Shown here piece by piece: positions 47,063 to 54,169 of a DNA stretch of 64,000 bases; the stretch's first letter is position 1; each line of letters begins with the position of its first letter. The notes below the pieces were generated by a model, which did no database searches, was not told the origin of the DNA, and was given only the letters and a program-made list of their open reading frames with translations. The stretch comes from Acidobacteriota bacterium. GTDB lineage: Bacteria > Acidobacteriota > UBA6911. Position numbers and translations under genes: made by a program. Location: assembly GCA_016929335.1 (NCBI GenBank), contig JAFGIY010000200.1, forward strand, positions 1-64,000, read 5' to 3'.

Positions 47063-47644
47063 ATGAGTGAGGTACAGCAAACTGTAATCTATGAACAAGC
47101 CATGGATCTGAATTTCCTTGATGAGGTCTACCGAATACCTGGAGGGGAAAAAATCAAGGATTGCATTCAATGTGGAACTTGCAGCGGATCGTGCCCTGTG
47201 TCCTGGGCTATGGAAGAAACGCCGCGAAAAATCTTTGCCATGATCCGGGCAGGGATGCGAGATAAAGTGTTGGACAGCATCACGATTTGGACTTGCGCAT
47301 CCTGCTATCAATGTATGCATCGCTGTCCGCAGGAAATCAAAATCACAGACATCATGTACATGCTCAAAAGAATGGCCATCCGGGAAAACAGGCAGCGAAG
47401 CAAGAATGCAGCTGCTTTATCGAGGAACTTCTTCAACATTGTCAATAAAAAGGGGCGCAACCATGAGACTTCTCTGATGATGAAGGTTGTATTGGGCACG
47501 AAGCCCTTGGATGGGATAAATCTTGCACCGGTCGGATTGGGTTTGGTAATGCACAACCGTCTTCCCATGTTTGGGAAAAAGATTCGCGACATAGAAGGCC
47601 TTCGAAAAATTGTTGCCAAAGCCAAAGAATTGGGAGGTGAGTAA
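47063..47644 (+). CDS. hdrC: HdrC, heterodisulfide reductase iron-sulfur subunit
   Basis: A 193-residue ferredoxin-like subunit that passes electrons between HdrA and HdrB. Two [4Fe-4S] motifs are intact: Cys34, 37, 40, 44 and Cys78, 81, 84, 88. The ATG at 47,063 has GGAGG six bases upstream and is clearly better than the upstream frame extension to 46,991. The stop and the hdrB start overlap as TAATG. It opens the operon. Confidence 0.93.
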   Translation: MSEVQQTVIYEQAMDLNFLDEVYRIPGGEKIKDCIQCGTCSGSCPVSWAMEETPRKIFAMIRAGMRDKVLDSITIWTCASCYQCMHRCPQEIKITDIMYMLKRMAIRENRQRSKNAAALSRNFFNIVNKKGRNHETSLMMKVVLGTKPLDGINLAPVGLGLVMHNRLPMFGKKIRDIEGLRKIVAKAKELGGE

Positions 47645-48513
47645 TGTTGCGCTACGCTTATTACCCGGGATGTTCGCAGGAAGCGACTGGAAGGCCCTAT
47701 GAGGAATCCGTACAGGAAGTTGCCAAGGTTCTCGGAGTAGAACTGGTTGAACTGGAGGATTGGAATTGCTGCGGCGCCACTGCATACATGAGCATAAACG
47801 AGGTGCTCTCTTTCAGCTTGAGCGCGCGCAATTTATGCCAGGCAAAGAAGATAGGAGACACATTGGTGACCGCCTGCAGCGCCTGCTATACAAATCTGCG
47901 GAAAACGGAAACCTATCTGTCTGAATTCCCGGAGACTAAGAGCAAGGTCAATACAGCTCTAGCCGAGGCAGGCCTGAAATATGAAGGAGGCATAGTCACC
48001 AAGCACTTTCTGCAGACCGTTGTGCAAGACGTCGGACTCGATCATGTCAAATCCCTCGTCAAGCGCCCGCTCTCAGGACTGCGGGTAGCCCCATACTATG
48101 GCTGTCAAATAGCCCGGCCGTTCGGCATTGAAGACAGCGCCGATAATCCGGTTATGATGGACAAGCTCATTGAAGCAATCGGCGCGACTGCGACCTATTA
48201 TCCGATGAAAACCATGTGCTGCGGCGGATCCCTTATGGGGATCCAAAGGGATGTTGCGCTTCGTCTCTGCCGCAATCTCCTTCTCTGTGCCCGGCAATAT
48301 GAAGCGGATTGCATCGCGGTAACCTGCCCGCTATGCCAGATCAATTTGGATGCGTTTCAATCGTTGATCAACAAGAAATACGACACGAACTTCAATATTC
48401 CAATCATCTATTTCACCCAGTTGATGGGTGTTGCGTTCGGGCTGGATTCCAAGGGACTGGGACTCAACGATTGTATCGTCCCGGCAACACATGTCATGGC
48501 CAAATATGCATAA
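47644..48513 (+). CDS. hdrB: HdrB, heterodisulfide reductase catalytic subunit
   Basis: A 289-residue protein with two CCG domains (Cys10…Cys42-Cys43…CSAC in the first half; YYGC…MCCGGS…CPLC in the second), which in methanogen HdrB hold two non-cubane [4Fe-4S] clusters that reduce CoM-S-S-CoB. Bacteria of this type generally lack those coenzymes, so the physiological disulfide or other acceptor is unknown. Cysteine spacing is complete, so it should be active. Confidence 0.93.
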   Translation: MLRYAYYPGCSQEATGRPYEESVQEVAKVLGVELVELEDWNCCGATAYMSINEVLSFSLSARNLCQAKKIGDTLVTACSACYTNLRKTETYLSEFPETKSKVNTALAEAGLKYEGGIVTKHFLQTVVQDVGLDHVKSLVKRPLSGLRVAPYYGCQIARPFGIEDSADNPVMMDKLIEAIGATATYYPMKTMCCGGSLMGIQRDVALRLCRNLLLCARQYEADCIAVTCPLCQINLDAFQSLINKKYDTNFNIPIIYFTQLMGVAFGLDSKGLGLNDCIVPATHVMAKYA

Positions 48514-48522
48514 GGAGACGGC

Positions 48523-49407
48523 ATGAGTACCAAGATCGGCGTTTATGTGTGCCATTGCGGCACAAATATCTCCGGCAAAGTGAATGTCACGGAAGTAACC
48601 GAATTTGCCAAAAAGTTGCCCGGCGTCGCTATCGCCCGGGAATACAAATTCATGTGTTCGGATCCCGGCCAGATCCTTATCGAGGATGATATTAAGAATC
48701 TCGGCCTTGACCGTATCGTGGTGGCCTCCTGTTCTCCGCTGATGCACGAACCCACCTTCCGCGGAGCCTGCGAGAGGGCAAACGTCAACCGCTATTTATT
48801 CCAGATGGCCAACATCCGCGAGCACTGCTCCTGGGTTACGGTGGATCCGAATGCGGCGACTGAAAAGGCGAAGGCTCTGCTGGCGGGCGCGGTCGCAAAA
48901 GCAGGCACGCTGCAATCGCTGCCGCATAAAACCGTCCCCGTAAACCCGGCAACCCTGGTGGTGGGCGCAGGCATTGCTGGGATTCAGGCAGCTCTGGATA
49001 TCGCTGATTCAGGGCGCACAGTCTATCTGGTTGAAAAGCAGCCTTCCATCGGCGGCCATATGGCTCTGTTTGACAAGACCTTCCCAACGCTGGACTGCGC
49101 TGCATGCATTCTGACGCCCAAAATGGTGCAAGTCGGGAAGCATTCGAACATCAAGCTGATGACTTCCAGCGAAGTGGAGAAAGTTGAGGGATTCGTCGGG
49201 AACTTTCGCGTGAAGGTCCGCCATAACGCCACCTATGTTGATCACATAAAATGCACCGGCTGCGGGCTTTGCTGGGAATCCTGTCCGGCCCGAATGATCC
49301 CGGCTGCACGGGTTATACGCAAAGGTAAACTGGTTATAGGCCGCAGCAAGGAGGCAATGGAAGGCCTCGAGGGAGGCAACGGCTTTCACAAGAGTCTCAC
49401 TCAATAG
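48523..49407 (+). CDS. hdrA: HdrA N-terminal half (split HdrA)
   Basis: The protein matches HdrA from its start (KIGVYVCHCGTNISGKVNV), through the FAD motif VVGAGIAGIQAALDIA near residue 148 and the HdrA segment LDCAACILTPKM, to the first inserted ferredoxin (CTGCGLCWESCP). It stops at 294 residues, whereas HdrA is normally 650 or more. The C-terminal FAD half and last ferredoxins are missing here. They occur 6.6 kb downstream, fused to a HoxU-like module (56,008-57,765). The next gene begins directly after the stop, so this is an orderly split rather than a broken gene. The HdrA bifurcating flavin site would have to be built by both polypeptides. Confidence 0.88.
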   Translation: MSTKIGVYVCHCGTNISGKVNVTEVTEFAKKLPGVAIAREYKFMCSDPGQILIEDDIKNLGLDRIVVASCSPLMHEPTFRGACERANVNRYLFQMANIREHCSWVTVDPNAATEKAKALLAGAVAKAGTLQSLPHKTVPVNPATLVVGAGIAGIQAALDIADSGRTVYLVEKQPSIGGHMALFDKTFPTLDCAACILTPKMVQVGKHSNIKLMTSSEVEKVEGFVGNFRVKVRHNATYVDHIKCTGCGLCWESCPARMIPAARVIRKGKLVIGRSKEAMEGLEGGNGFHKSLTQ

Positions 49408-49785
49408 GTGAACGAGGAAATGTCCTGCTCAGCAGCTTTAAAAACGCTCACTCTTGCGGATATTCGGAATCTTCTGGACGCTGAAGTGCTCAGCGGCGGT
49501 GACCTCTCCATCCAGGTTGCGGCAATCGGAGCAGCGGATCTGCTGAGCGACGTGCTGGCTACCAGCAAAATGGGGACCCTTCTTCTCACGGGGCTTGTCA
49601 GTACGCAGGTAATCAGGACTGCAGTTGTAGCGGATTTATGCGGCGTCGTTTTTGTGCGAGGAAAGAAACCCGGGGATGAAATTCTCTTGCTGGCAAAAGA
49701 GTCGAAGATCCCGGTTCTCTGCACGCGACTCAAAATGTTCGAAGCAGCCGGTCGTCTTTATATGGCGATTTCAGAGAGCAGATAA
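49408..49785 (+). CDS. DRTGG-domain protein 1
   Basis: A 125-residue single DRTGG-like domain (LTLADIRNLLDAEVLSGGD…DLLSDVLATSKMGTLLLTGLVSTQ). Such proteins recur in clostridial and Thermotoga-type bifurcating hydrogenase operons, with unknown function, perhaps nucleotide sensing. The start is a GTG directly after the hdrA stop; an ATG at 49,420 is an alternative. The stop overlaps the next gene as TAATG. Confidence 0.75.
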   Translation: MNEEMSCSAALKTLTLADIRNLLDAEVLSGGDLSIQVAAIGAADLLSDVLATSKMGTLLLTGLVSTQVIRTAVVADLCGVVFVRGKKPGDEILLLAKESKIPVLCTRLKMFEAAGRLYMAISESR

Positions 49786-50219
49786 TGCCGGAGGAGTTTG
49801 AAAGTGTTTATTGCGTTTTGGGAAGGGATTACACCAATGCCGGGCGAATCTCCACTCAAATCAAAGACACTCTCAAGCGTGTTGGCATCAATCCTGCAGT
49901 GGTGCGCCGCATCGCCATTGTTTCCTATGAGGCGGAGATGAATCTGGTCATGTATGCCACGCAGGGAAAAATTCTGCTTAATGTCAGCAGCGAAGCAGTC
50001 ACGCTTCGCATTGAGGATGAAGGTCCGGGGATCCCGGATGTCAATCTAGCAATGCAGGAAGGGTGGTCCACTGCTACGGCGGAGATGAAGGAAATGGGAT
50101 TCGGCGCCGGGATGGGACTGCCCAATATCAAAAAAAATGCTGATGAATTCATCATCAGTTCGGAAGTAGGGCGAGGCACCAAACTTTACATACGGGTCAG
50201 GCAAACGCCACAGAGCTGA
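49785..50219 (+). CDS. RsbW-like GHKL ATPase in the hydrogenase operon
   Basis: A 144-residue HATPase_c_2 protein with N-box YEAEMNLVMYA, G1 DEGPGIPD and GMGLPNIKKNAD. Relatives occur beside DRTGG, PHP and HsfB-like genes in [FeFe] hydrogenase operons. No STAS partner is present, so the target might be the DRTGG protein, the hydrogenase-like protein that follows or an unlinked regulator. Confidence 0.8.
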   Translation: MPEEFESVYCVLGRDYTNAGRISTQIKDTLKRVGINPAVVRRIAIVSYEAEMNLVMYATQGKILLNVSSEAVTLRIEDEGPGIPDVNLAMQEGWSTATAEMKEMGFGAGMGLPNIKKNADEFIISSEVGRGTKLYIRVRQTPQS

Positions 50220-50221
50220 AA

Positions 50222-51550
50222 ATGGTTGCCCAGTATCACCACTCATTGCGTTTTGACATAGACCGGTGTGACGGATGCATGTCGTGCATGCGCGCCTGCC
50301 CGACCGCCGCTGTCCGCATTCGCAATGGGCACGCGGTGAAGCTCGCCGACCGATGCATTGATTGCGGTGAATGCATCCGGGTTTGCCCGCGAGCCGCTAT
50401 CGTTCCATTGACAGATCATATGGCGGATTTGTCGAAGTTCGAATGCAAAATAGCAATCCCTTCTCCAGCTCTATACGCGCAGTTCGACTCAGAAGTCTTT
50501 CCCGGCATGATCTTTTCGGCTCTGAAGCAGTGCGGCTTTGATGATGTCGAAAGCGTTTCTCCCGCATGCGACGCGGTTACCATTGCGACGGAGCTCTTTC
50601 TGAATGAATACCGGGGCCAGTACCCTCTGATCTCTTCTTTCTGCCCAACCGTTGTGCGCCTGTTGCAGGTCAAGTATCCGGAACTGGTCGACCAGCTCCT
50701 GCCGGTGCTCGCCCCGCGAGAAATCTCGGCGCGGAATGCAAAAATCCGCAAAGCCAGGGAAACCGGATTGAGTCCGGACCAAATTGGCGCGATATACATT
50801 ACTCCCTGCCCCTCCAAAATAGTCTCCATTCTCGAGCATCCCGGCATGCAGCAGTCAAATCTGGACGCCGCGGTTTCAATTTGTGACCTTTTTCAAATTC
50901 TGGCGGCAGCGGTTTCTCGAGTTCAGGAAACGGAGTACAAGATCGATGCAGTGGAATCGGCATCCGGTCTCGATTGGTCTTTTATGGGAAGATCTCCCCG
51001 ATCCTTGCCTGCGGAAGACACTCTTTCGGTAGCAGGACTGCCGAATGTGATGCGGATATTGGACGACATCGAAAAGGGTCGCCTCCGCAAGTATCGCTAC
51101 ATCGAATGCCATGCATGTCCCGAAGGCTGCGTCGGCGGCTGCCTCACCGTCGAAAATCCCTATCTCGCAAGAGGCAAAGCAATCAAGCTCCAGCAAAATC
51201 TTCCGGCAGGATGCATGGTGGATCGGCGTGAAGTCGAGATTTCCTATCGCAGGAAAGAATACTTAATGGATGATTACCTCACCGGCAGGCCGCTCCGGCC
51301 GCTGGATGATGACATCTCCAGAGCTATTCTGAAAATGAAGGAGCGGGACAGAGTGCTTGCAGAGCTGCCCCGCATCGATTGCGGCGCCTGCGGCGCCCCC
51401 TCCTGTCGCGCGTTTGCCGAAGATGTGGTGCTCGGCGATGCGGATAAGGAATTGTGCGTTTTCTACTGGCGCAGAGAGCTGGCAACCCGGATTGAGCAGC
51501 TCGCCAGCCTCGTCAAAACACAAAACCAAGCCATCGGAGGACAACCATGA
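50222..51550 (+). CDS. degenerate [FeFe]-hydrogenase-like (HsfB-type) iron-sulfur protein
   Basis: A 442-residue protein: two [4Fe-4S] ferredoxin motifs (Cys16-19-22-26, Cys45-48-51-55), then an [FeFe]-hydrogenase H-cluster-like domain, then a four-Cys FeS domain (Cys387, 390, 395, 412). The four cysteines matching the H-cluster ligands are kept (Cys141 in SSFCP, Cys196 in ITPCPSK, Cys299 and Cys303 in HACPEGC). The proton-relay Cys of catalytic enzymes is Phe140 here. A sensory or electron-transfer role is more likely than H2 turnover. No catalytic [FeFe] HydA is in the operon. Confidence 0.8.
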   Translation: MVAQYHHSLRFDIDRCDGCMSCMRACPTAAVRIRNGHAVKLADRCIDCGECIRVCPRAAIVPLTDHMADLSKFECKIAIPSPALYAQFDSEVFPGMIFSALKQCGFDDVESVSPACDAVTIATELFLNEYRGQYPLISSFCPTVVRLLQVKYPELVDQLLPVLAPREISARNAKIRKARETGLSPDQIGAIYITPCPSKIVSILEHPGMQQSNLDAAVSICDLFQILAAAVSRVQETEYKIDAVESASGLDWSFMGRSPRSLPAEDTLSVAGLPNVMRILDDIEKGRLRKYRYIECHACPEGCVGGCLTVENPYLARGKAIKLQQNLPAGCMVDRREVEISYRRKEYLMDDYLTGRPLRPLDDDISRAILKMKERDRVLAELPRIDCGACGAPSCRAFAEDVVLGDADKELCVFYWRRELATRIEQLASLVKTQNQAIGGQP

Positions 51551-51897
51551 ACGTCGCCGAGGCAGCAAAGAAGATCGAAGGCATCCTGATGGCCGCACGT
51601 TCCTCCGTGGAACGAGAGATCCAGGGCGGCTATGCATCGGACCTCCTCTCGGATGTAATGGGTAACAGCCGGGAGGGAGATATCTGGGTCACCATGCAGA
51701 AGCATGTAAACGTCGTAGCCGTCGCCCAGCTCAATAACCTGGCGGCCATTGTGCTAGTCAACGGCCGCACTCCCGAATCGGATACGGCGGTCAGGGCGGA
51801 AGAAATCGGGATCCCGATTATTTCAACTCCGCTGCAGGCTTTTGATGTCATCGGGATTCTCTATAGCTTGGGCATTCGGGGGAGGAGGACAGTCTGA
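51547..51897 (+). CDS. DRTGG-domain protein 2
   Basis: A 116-residue relative of the first DRTGG protein (ASDLLSDVMGNSREGDIWVTMQKHVNVVAVAQL). Its start overlaps the previous stop (ATGA). The pair flanks the HsfB-like and ATPase genes; in related operons the same four families travel together. Confidence 0.72.
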   Translation: MNVAEAAKKIEGILMAARSSVEREIQGGYASDLLSDVMGNSREGDIWVTMQKHVNVVAVAQLNNLAAIVLVNGRTPESDTAVRAEEIGIPIISTPLQAFDVIGILYSLGIRGRRTV

Positions 51898-51899
51898 AA

Positions 51900-53180
51900 G
51901 TGTTTATGATCGACACGCACATCCACACATGTCTTTCACCCTGCGCCGAGCTGGATATGCATCCTTCCGCCTTGGTCGATGCGGCGGTGCGGGCGGGGCT
52001 GGACGCGATTGCCGTGTGCGACCATAACTCAGTCGAGAATGCGGCCGCCGTTCAGCGGGCTGGAGACACAGCCGGACTTGCCGTCATTCCCGGGATGGAA
52101 ATTACCAGCGCAGAAGAAGTCCATATCCTGGGATTGCTGCCCGATCTGACCGCTGCCATGGAGCTTCAGGCAAAGGTATACCGGGCATTGCCCGGACGTA
52201 ATGACGAGAAGGCTTTTGGGATGCAGGTGGTAGCCAACGAATTTGCAGAGGTCCTGGGTTTCAACGAGCATCTGCTCTCGGGAGCTACGACGCTGAATGT
52301 GGAAAAAGTTGTCGCCGCCATTCATGAGGTCGACGGATTGGCGGTGGCTTCTCATGTGGACAGAGAAGGCTTTGGAATCATCGGTCAGCTGGGATTCATT
52401 CCTCCGGGGCTGCCGCTGGATGCCGTTGAAGTTTCCCAGCGGATGCCGCTTCCGGCGGCAAGGGCATCGTTTGCTCCGAAAGGAGAGTACTCGATTCTCT
52501 GCGCATCTGATGCGCATGAGCCCAAAGATATCGCAAGAGCTGCGACGTATGTGCTGATGCAGGAAGCTTCACTTGCAGAACTGCGCCGCGCATTGGCCGG
52601 TGAAGGCGGCAGGGCAATTCTGGGCGGAGGAAGGCCGATGGAAGATCTCTCACTGCACATCCTGGATATCGCGCAGAACAGCCTGGAAGCAGGCGCCAGC
52701 CTGATCGAAATCGAGATCATGGAGAGTCTGCAGGAAGATTTGCTGACCATACTCATTCATGACAACGGGCGAGGCATGGATCCCAAAACTCTTGCGAAAG
52801 CAACCGATCCCTTCTTCACGACACGTACGACGCGCCGCGTAGGGATGGGATTGCCTCTTCTGGCCGCGGCGACACGGGCAGCCGGCGGAACACTCGTCAT
52901 TGACACAGAGCCCGGCAAGGGCACCACCATCCGTGCCACATTTCAGCACCGGCATATTGATCGGGCTCCGCTCGGCGACATCGAAACGACGCTGATGGTC
53001 TTGCTGGCGGGACAGCAGGATAAGGACATCTCTTTCAAACACATACTGGAAGACCGAGTATTTGAGCTGGATTCGCGCGATTTCCGCGCGGCCGAAATTG
53101 ATCTGGCGTCGCCGGTTGGACTGGCGATCTTGCGGGAAGCAATAAGAAAGGGCGAGGCCGGATTGCAGGACCATATCTAA
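51900..53180 (+). CDS. PHP phosphoesterase domain fused to a GHKL ATPase domain
   Basis: Residues 1 to about 245 are a PHP metal-dependent phosphoesterase-like domain: IDTHIHTCLSPCAELDMHP, CDHNSVENA, HVDREGFG and CASDAHEP carry the metal-binding His/Asp residues. Residues from about 248 to 350 are a histidine-kinase-type ATPase with DIAQNSLEAGA, HDNGRGMD and RRVGMGLPLLAAA, followed by a short alpha/beta tail. In other hydrogenase operons I would expect these as two adjacent genes, so this looks like a fusion. Start GTG (or ATG at 51,906); GGGAGGAGG lies upstream. A small-molecule or phospho-signal role is inferred only. Confidence 0.8.
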   Translation: MFMIDTHIHTCLSPCAELDMHPSALVDAAVRAGLDAIAVCDHNSVENAAAVQRAGDTAGLAVIPGMEITSAEEVHILGLLPDLTAAMELQAKVYRALPGRNDEKAFGMQVVANEFAEVLGFNEHLLSGATTLNVEKVVAAIHEVDGLAVASHVDREGFGIIGQLGFIPPGLPLDAVEVSQRMPLPAARASFAPKGEYSILCASDAHEPKDIARAATYVLMQEASLAELRRALAGEGGRAILGGGRPMEDLSLHILDIAQNSLEAGASLIEIEIMESLQEDLLTILIHDNGRGMDPKTLAKATDPFFTTRTTRRVGMGLPLLAAATRAAGGTLVIDTEPGKGTTIRATFQHRHIDRAPLGDIETTLMVLLAGQQDKDISFKHILEDRVFELDSRDFRAAEIDLASPVGLAILREAIRKGEAGLQDHI

Positions 53181-53194
53181 AAGAAACCTGGAGT

Positions 53195-53240
53195 GCGGCA
53201 GTTCGCTGCCGCCTTCAAAGCGAAGGCAAGCTTGGCTTGC
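53195..53240 (+). other. two intercistronic RNA hairpins before nuoE, one with a UUCG loop
   Basis: GCGGCAG-TTCG-CTGCCGC (53,195-53,212) is a perfect 7-bp stem with the exceptionally stable UUCG tetraloop; its closing pair is G-C. A second stem, GCAAGC-TTG-GCTTGC (53,226-53,240), follows. No T run is present, so they suggest mRNA processing, protection or attenuation between the accessory and NuoE-hydrogenase blocks rather than full termination. Confidence 0.6.
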
Positions 53241-53272
53241 TTGCGCACTTCAAGGTTAGCGGGAGGAACCCT

Positions 53273-53779
53273 ATGGTTGATGTTTCAAGAGTAAATGAGA
53301 TCCTCGAACGGCACGGCTCAAGACGCGAGCGTATGATTGCCATACTGCTCGACTGTCAGGAGGAATTTTACTATCTGCCTCGAGAGGTGCTGGAGGCGGT
53401 GGCTGCCGGAGTCAAGATTCCGCTGACGTCCGTTCTTGCCATAGCAACGTTCTTCAAAGCGTTCAGCCTCAAACCGATCGGACGATATCCATTCCGCGTC
53501 TGCAACGGTACAGCCTGCAATATCCAGGGCGGGCCGTTGCTCGTGGATGCCCTGGAGCGCGAACTCAAAATCAAGAAGGGCGAAACCACAAAGGACGGCA
53601 TGTTTGGTTTGGATACGGTAAATTGCGTCGGATGCTGCGGTTTGGCGCCGGTCATCACAGTAGGACAGGACGTGCATGGAAAAGTGAAAATATCGTCCGT
53701 GCCCAAGGTGATCAAGCAATACCAGTCAAAAGCTCCGGCTGTGCCCAAGGAGGGAAAAGATGCCCCGACTGTCCATTGA
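53273..53779 (+). CDS. nuoE: NuoE-type [2Fe-2S] subunit
   Basis: Thioredoxin-fold subunit that accompanies NuoF in complex I and in HydABC/HndA hydrogenases. The [2Fe-2S] cysteines are in RVCNGTACNIQGG and NCVGCCGLAPV. The ATG at 53,273 has GGGAGG six bases upstream; the frame is open to 53,237 but without support. The product is 168 residues. It overlaps the next gene by 20 bases. Confidence 0.93.
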   Translation: MVDVSRVNEILERHGSRRERMIAILLDCQEEFYYLPREVLEAVAAGVKIPLTSVLAIATFFKAFSLKPIGRYPFRVCNGTACNIQGGPLLVDALERELKIKKGETTKDGMFGLDTVNCVGCCGLAPVITVGQDVHGKVKISSVPKVIKQYQSKAPAVPKEGKDAPTVH

Positions 53780-54143
53780 TGATTTGAAGAAGATACGTGA
53801 GGACGCAAAGCGCACACTGACGCTGCGGTCCGGTGAGGCGCGCGCCAAGATTACGGTGCATATGGGAACTTGTGGTATTTCGGCAGGCGCCAGAGAGATT
53901 ATGGGCGCACTGCTTAAGGAAATCGAAAACCTCAAAGTGACCGATGTCATCGTCACGACATCGGGCTGCGCCGGATTGTGCAGCCGGGAACCGATGGCAA
54001 CTGTTGAAATCGCAGGCCAGTCCCCCGTGAAGTATGTGGACCTGAAGCCTGAGGCGATTGTGAAAGTGCTCAAAGACCATGTTCTTGGGGGCAAAATTGT
54101 AACCGACTACGCGCTAGCAAGCGGGTGTGAAACTACCGGCTAA
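53760..54143 (+). CDS. thioredoxin-like [2Fe-2S] ferredoxin (HndB-like)
   Basis: A 127-residue protein with an N-terminal helix and a thioredoxin-like [2Fe-2S] domain (HMGTCGISAGAREI, then TTSGCAGLCSREP). It resembles HndB of NADP-reducing hydrogenases, and usually lies between nuoE- and nuoF-like genes as here. GGAGGG lies before the ATG. It probably passes electrons within the diaphorase part of the complex. Confidence 0.85.
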   Translation: MPRLSIDDLKKIREDAKRTLTLRSGEARAKITVHMGTCGISAGAREIMGALLKEIENLKVTDVIVTTSGCAGLCSREPMATVEIAGQSPVKYVDLKPEAIVKVLKDHVLGGKIVTDYALASGCETTG

Positions 54144-54169
54144 TCCGCCGGCTGGGAGGTATGAATATC

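Noticed and set aside
49405-49407. Stop of the HdrA N-terminal half as a frameshift in a full hdrA.
   Set aside because: No HdrA-like sequence follows in any frame; the next gene (DRTGG) begins at once, and the missing half is found intact in another gene.
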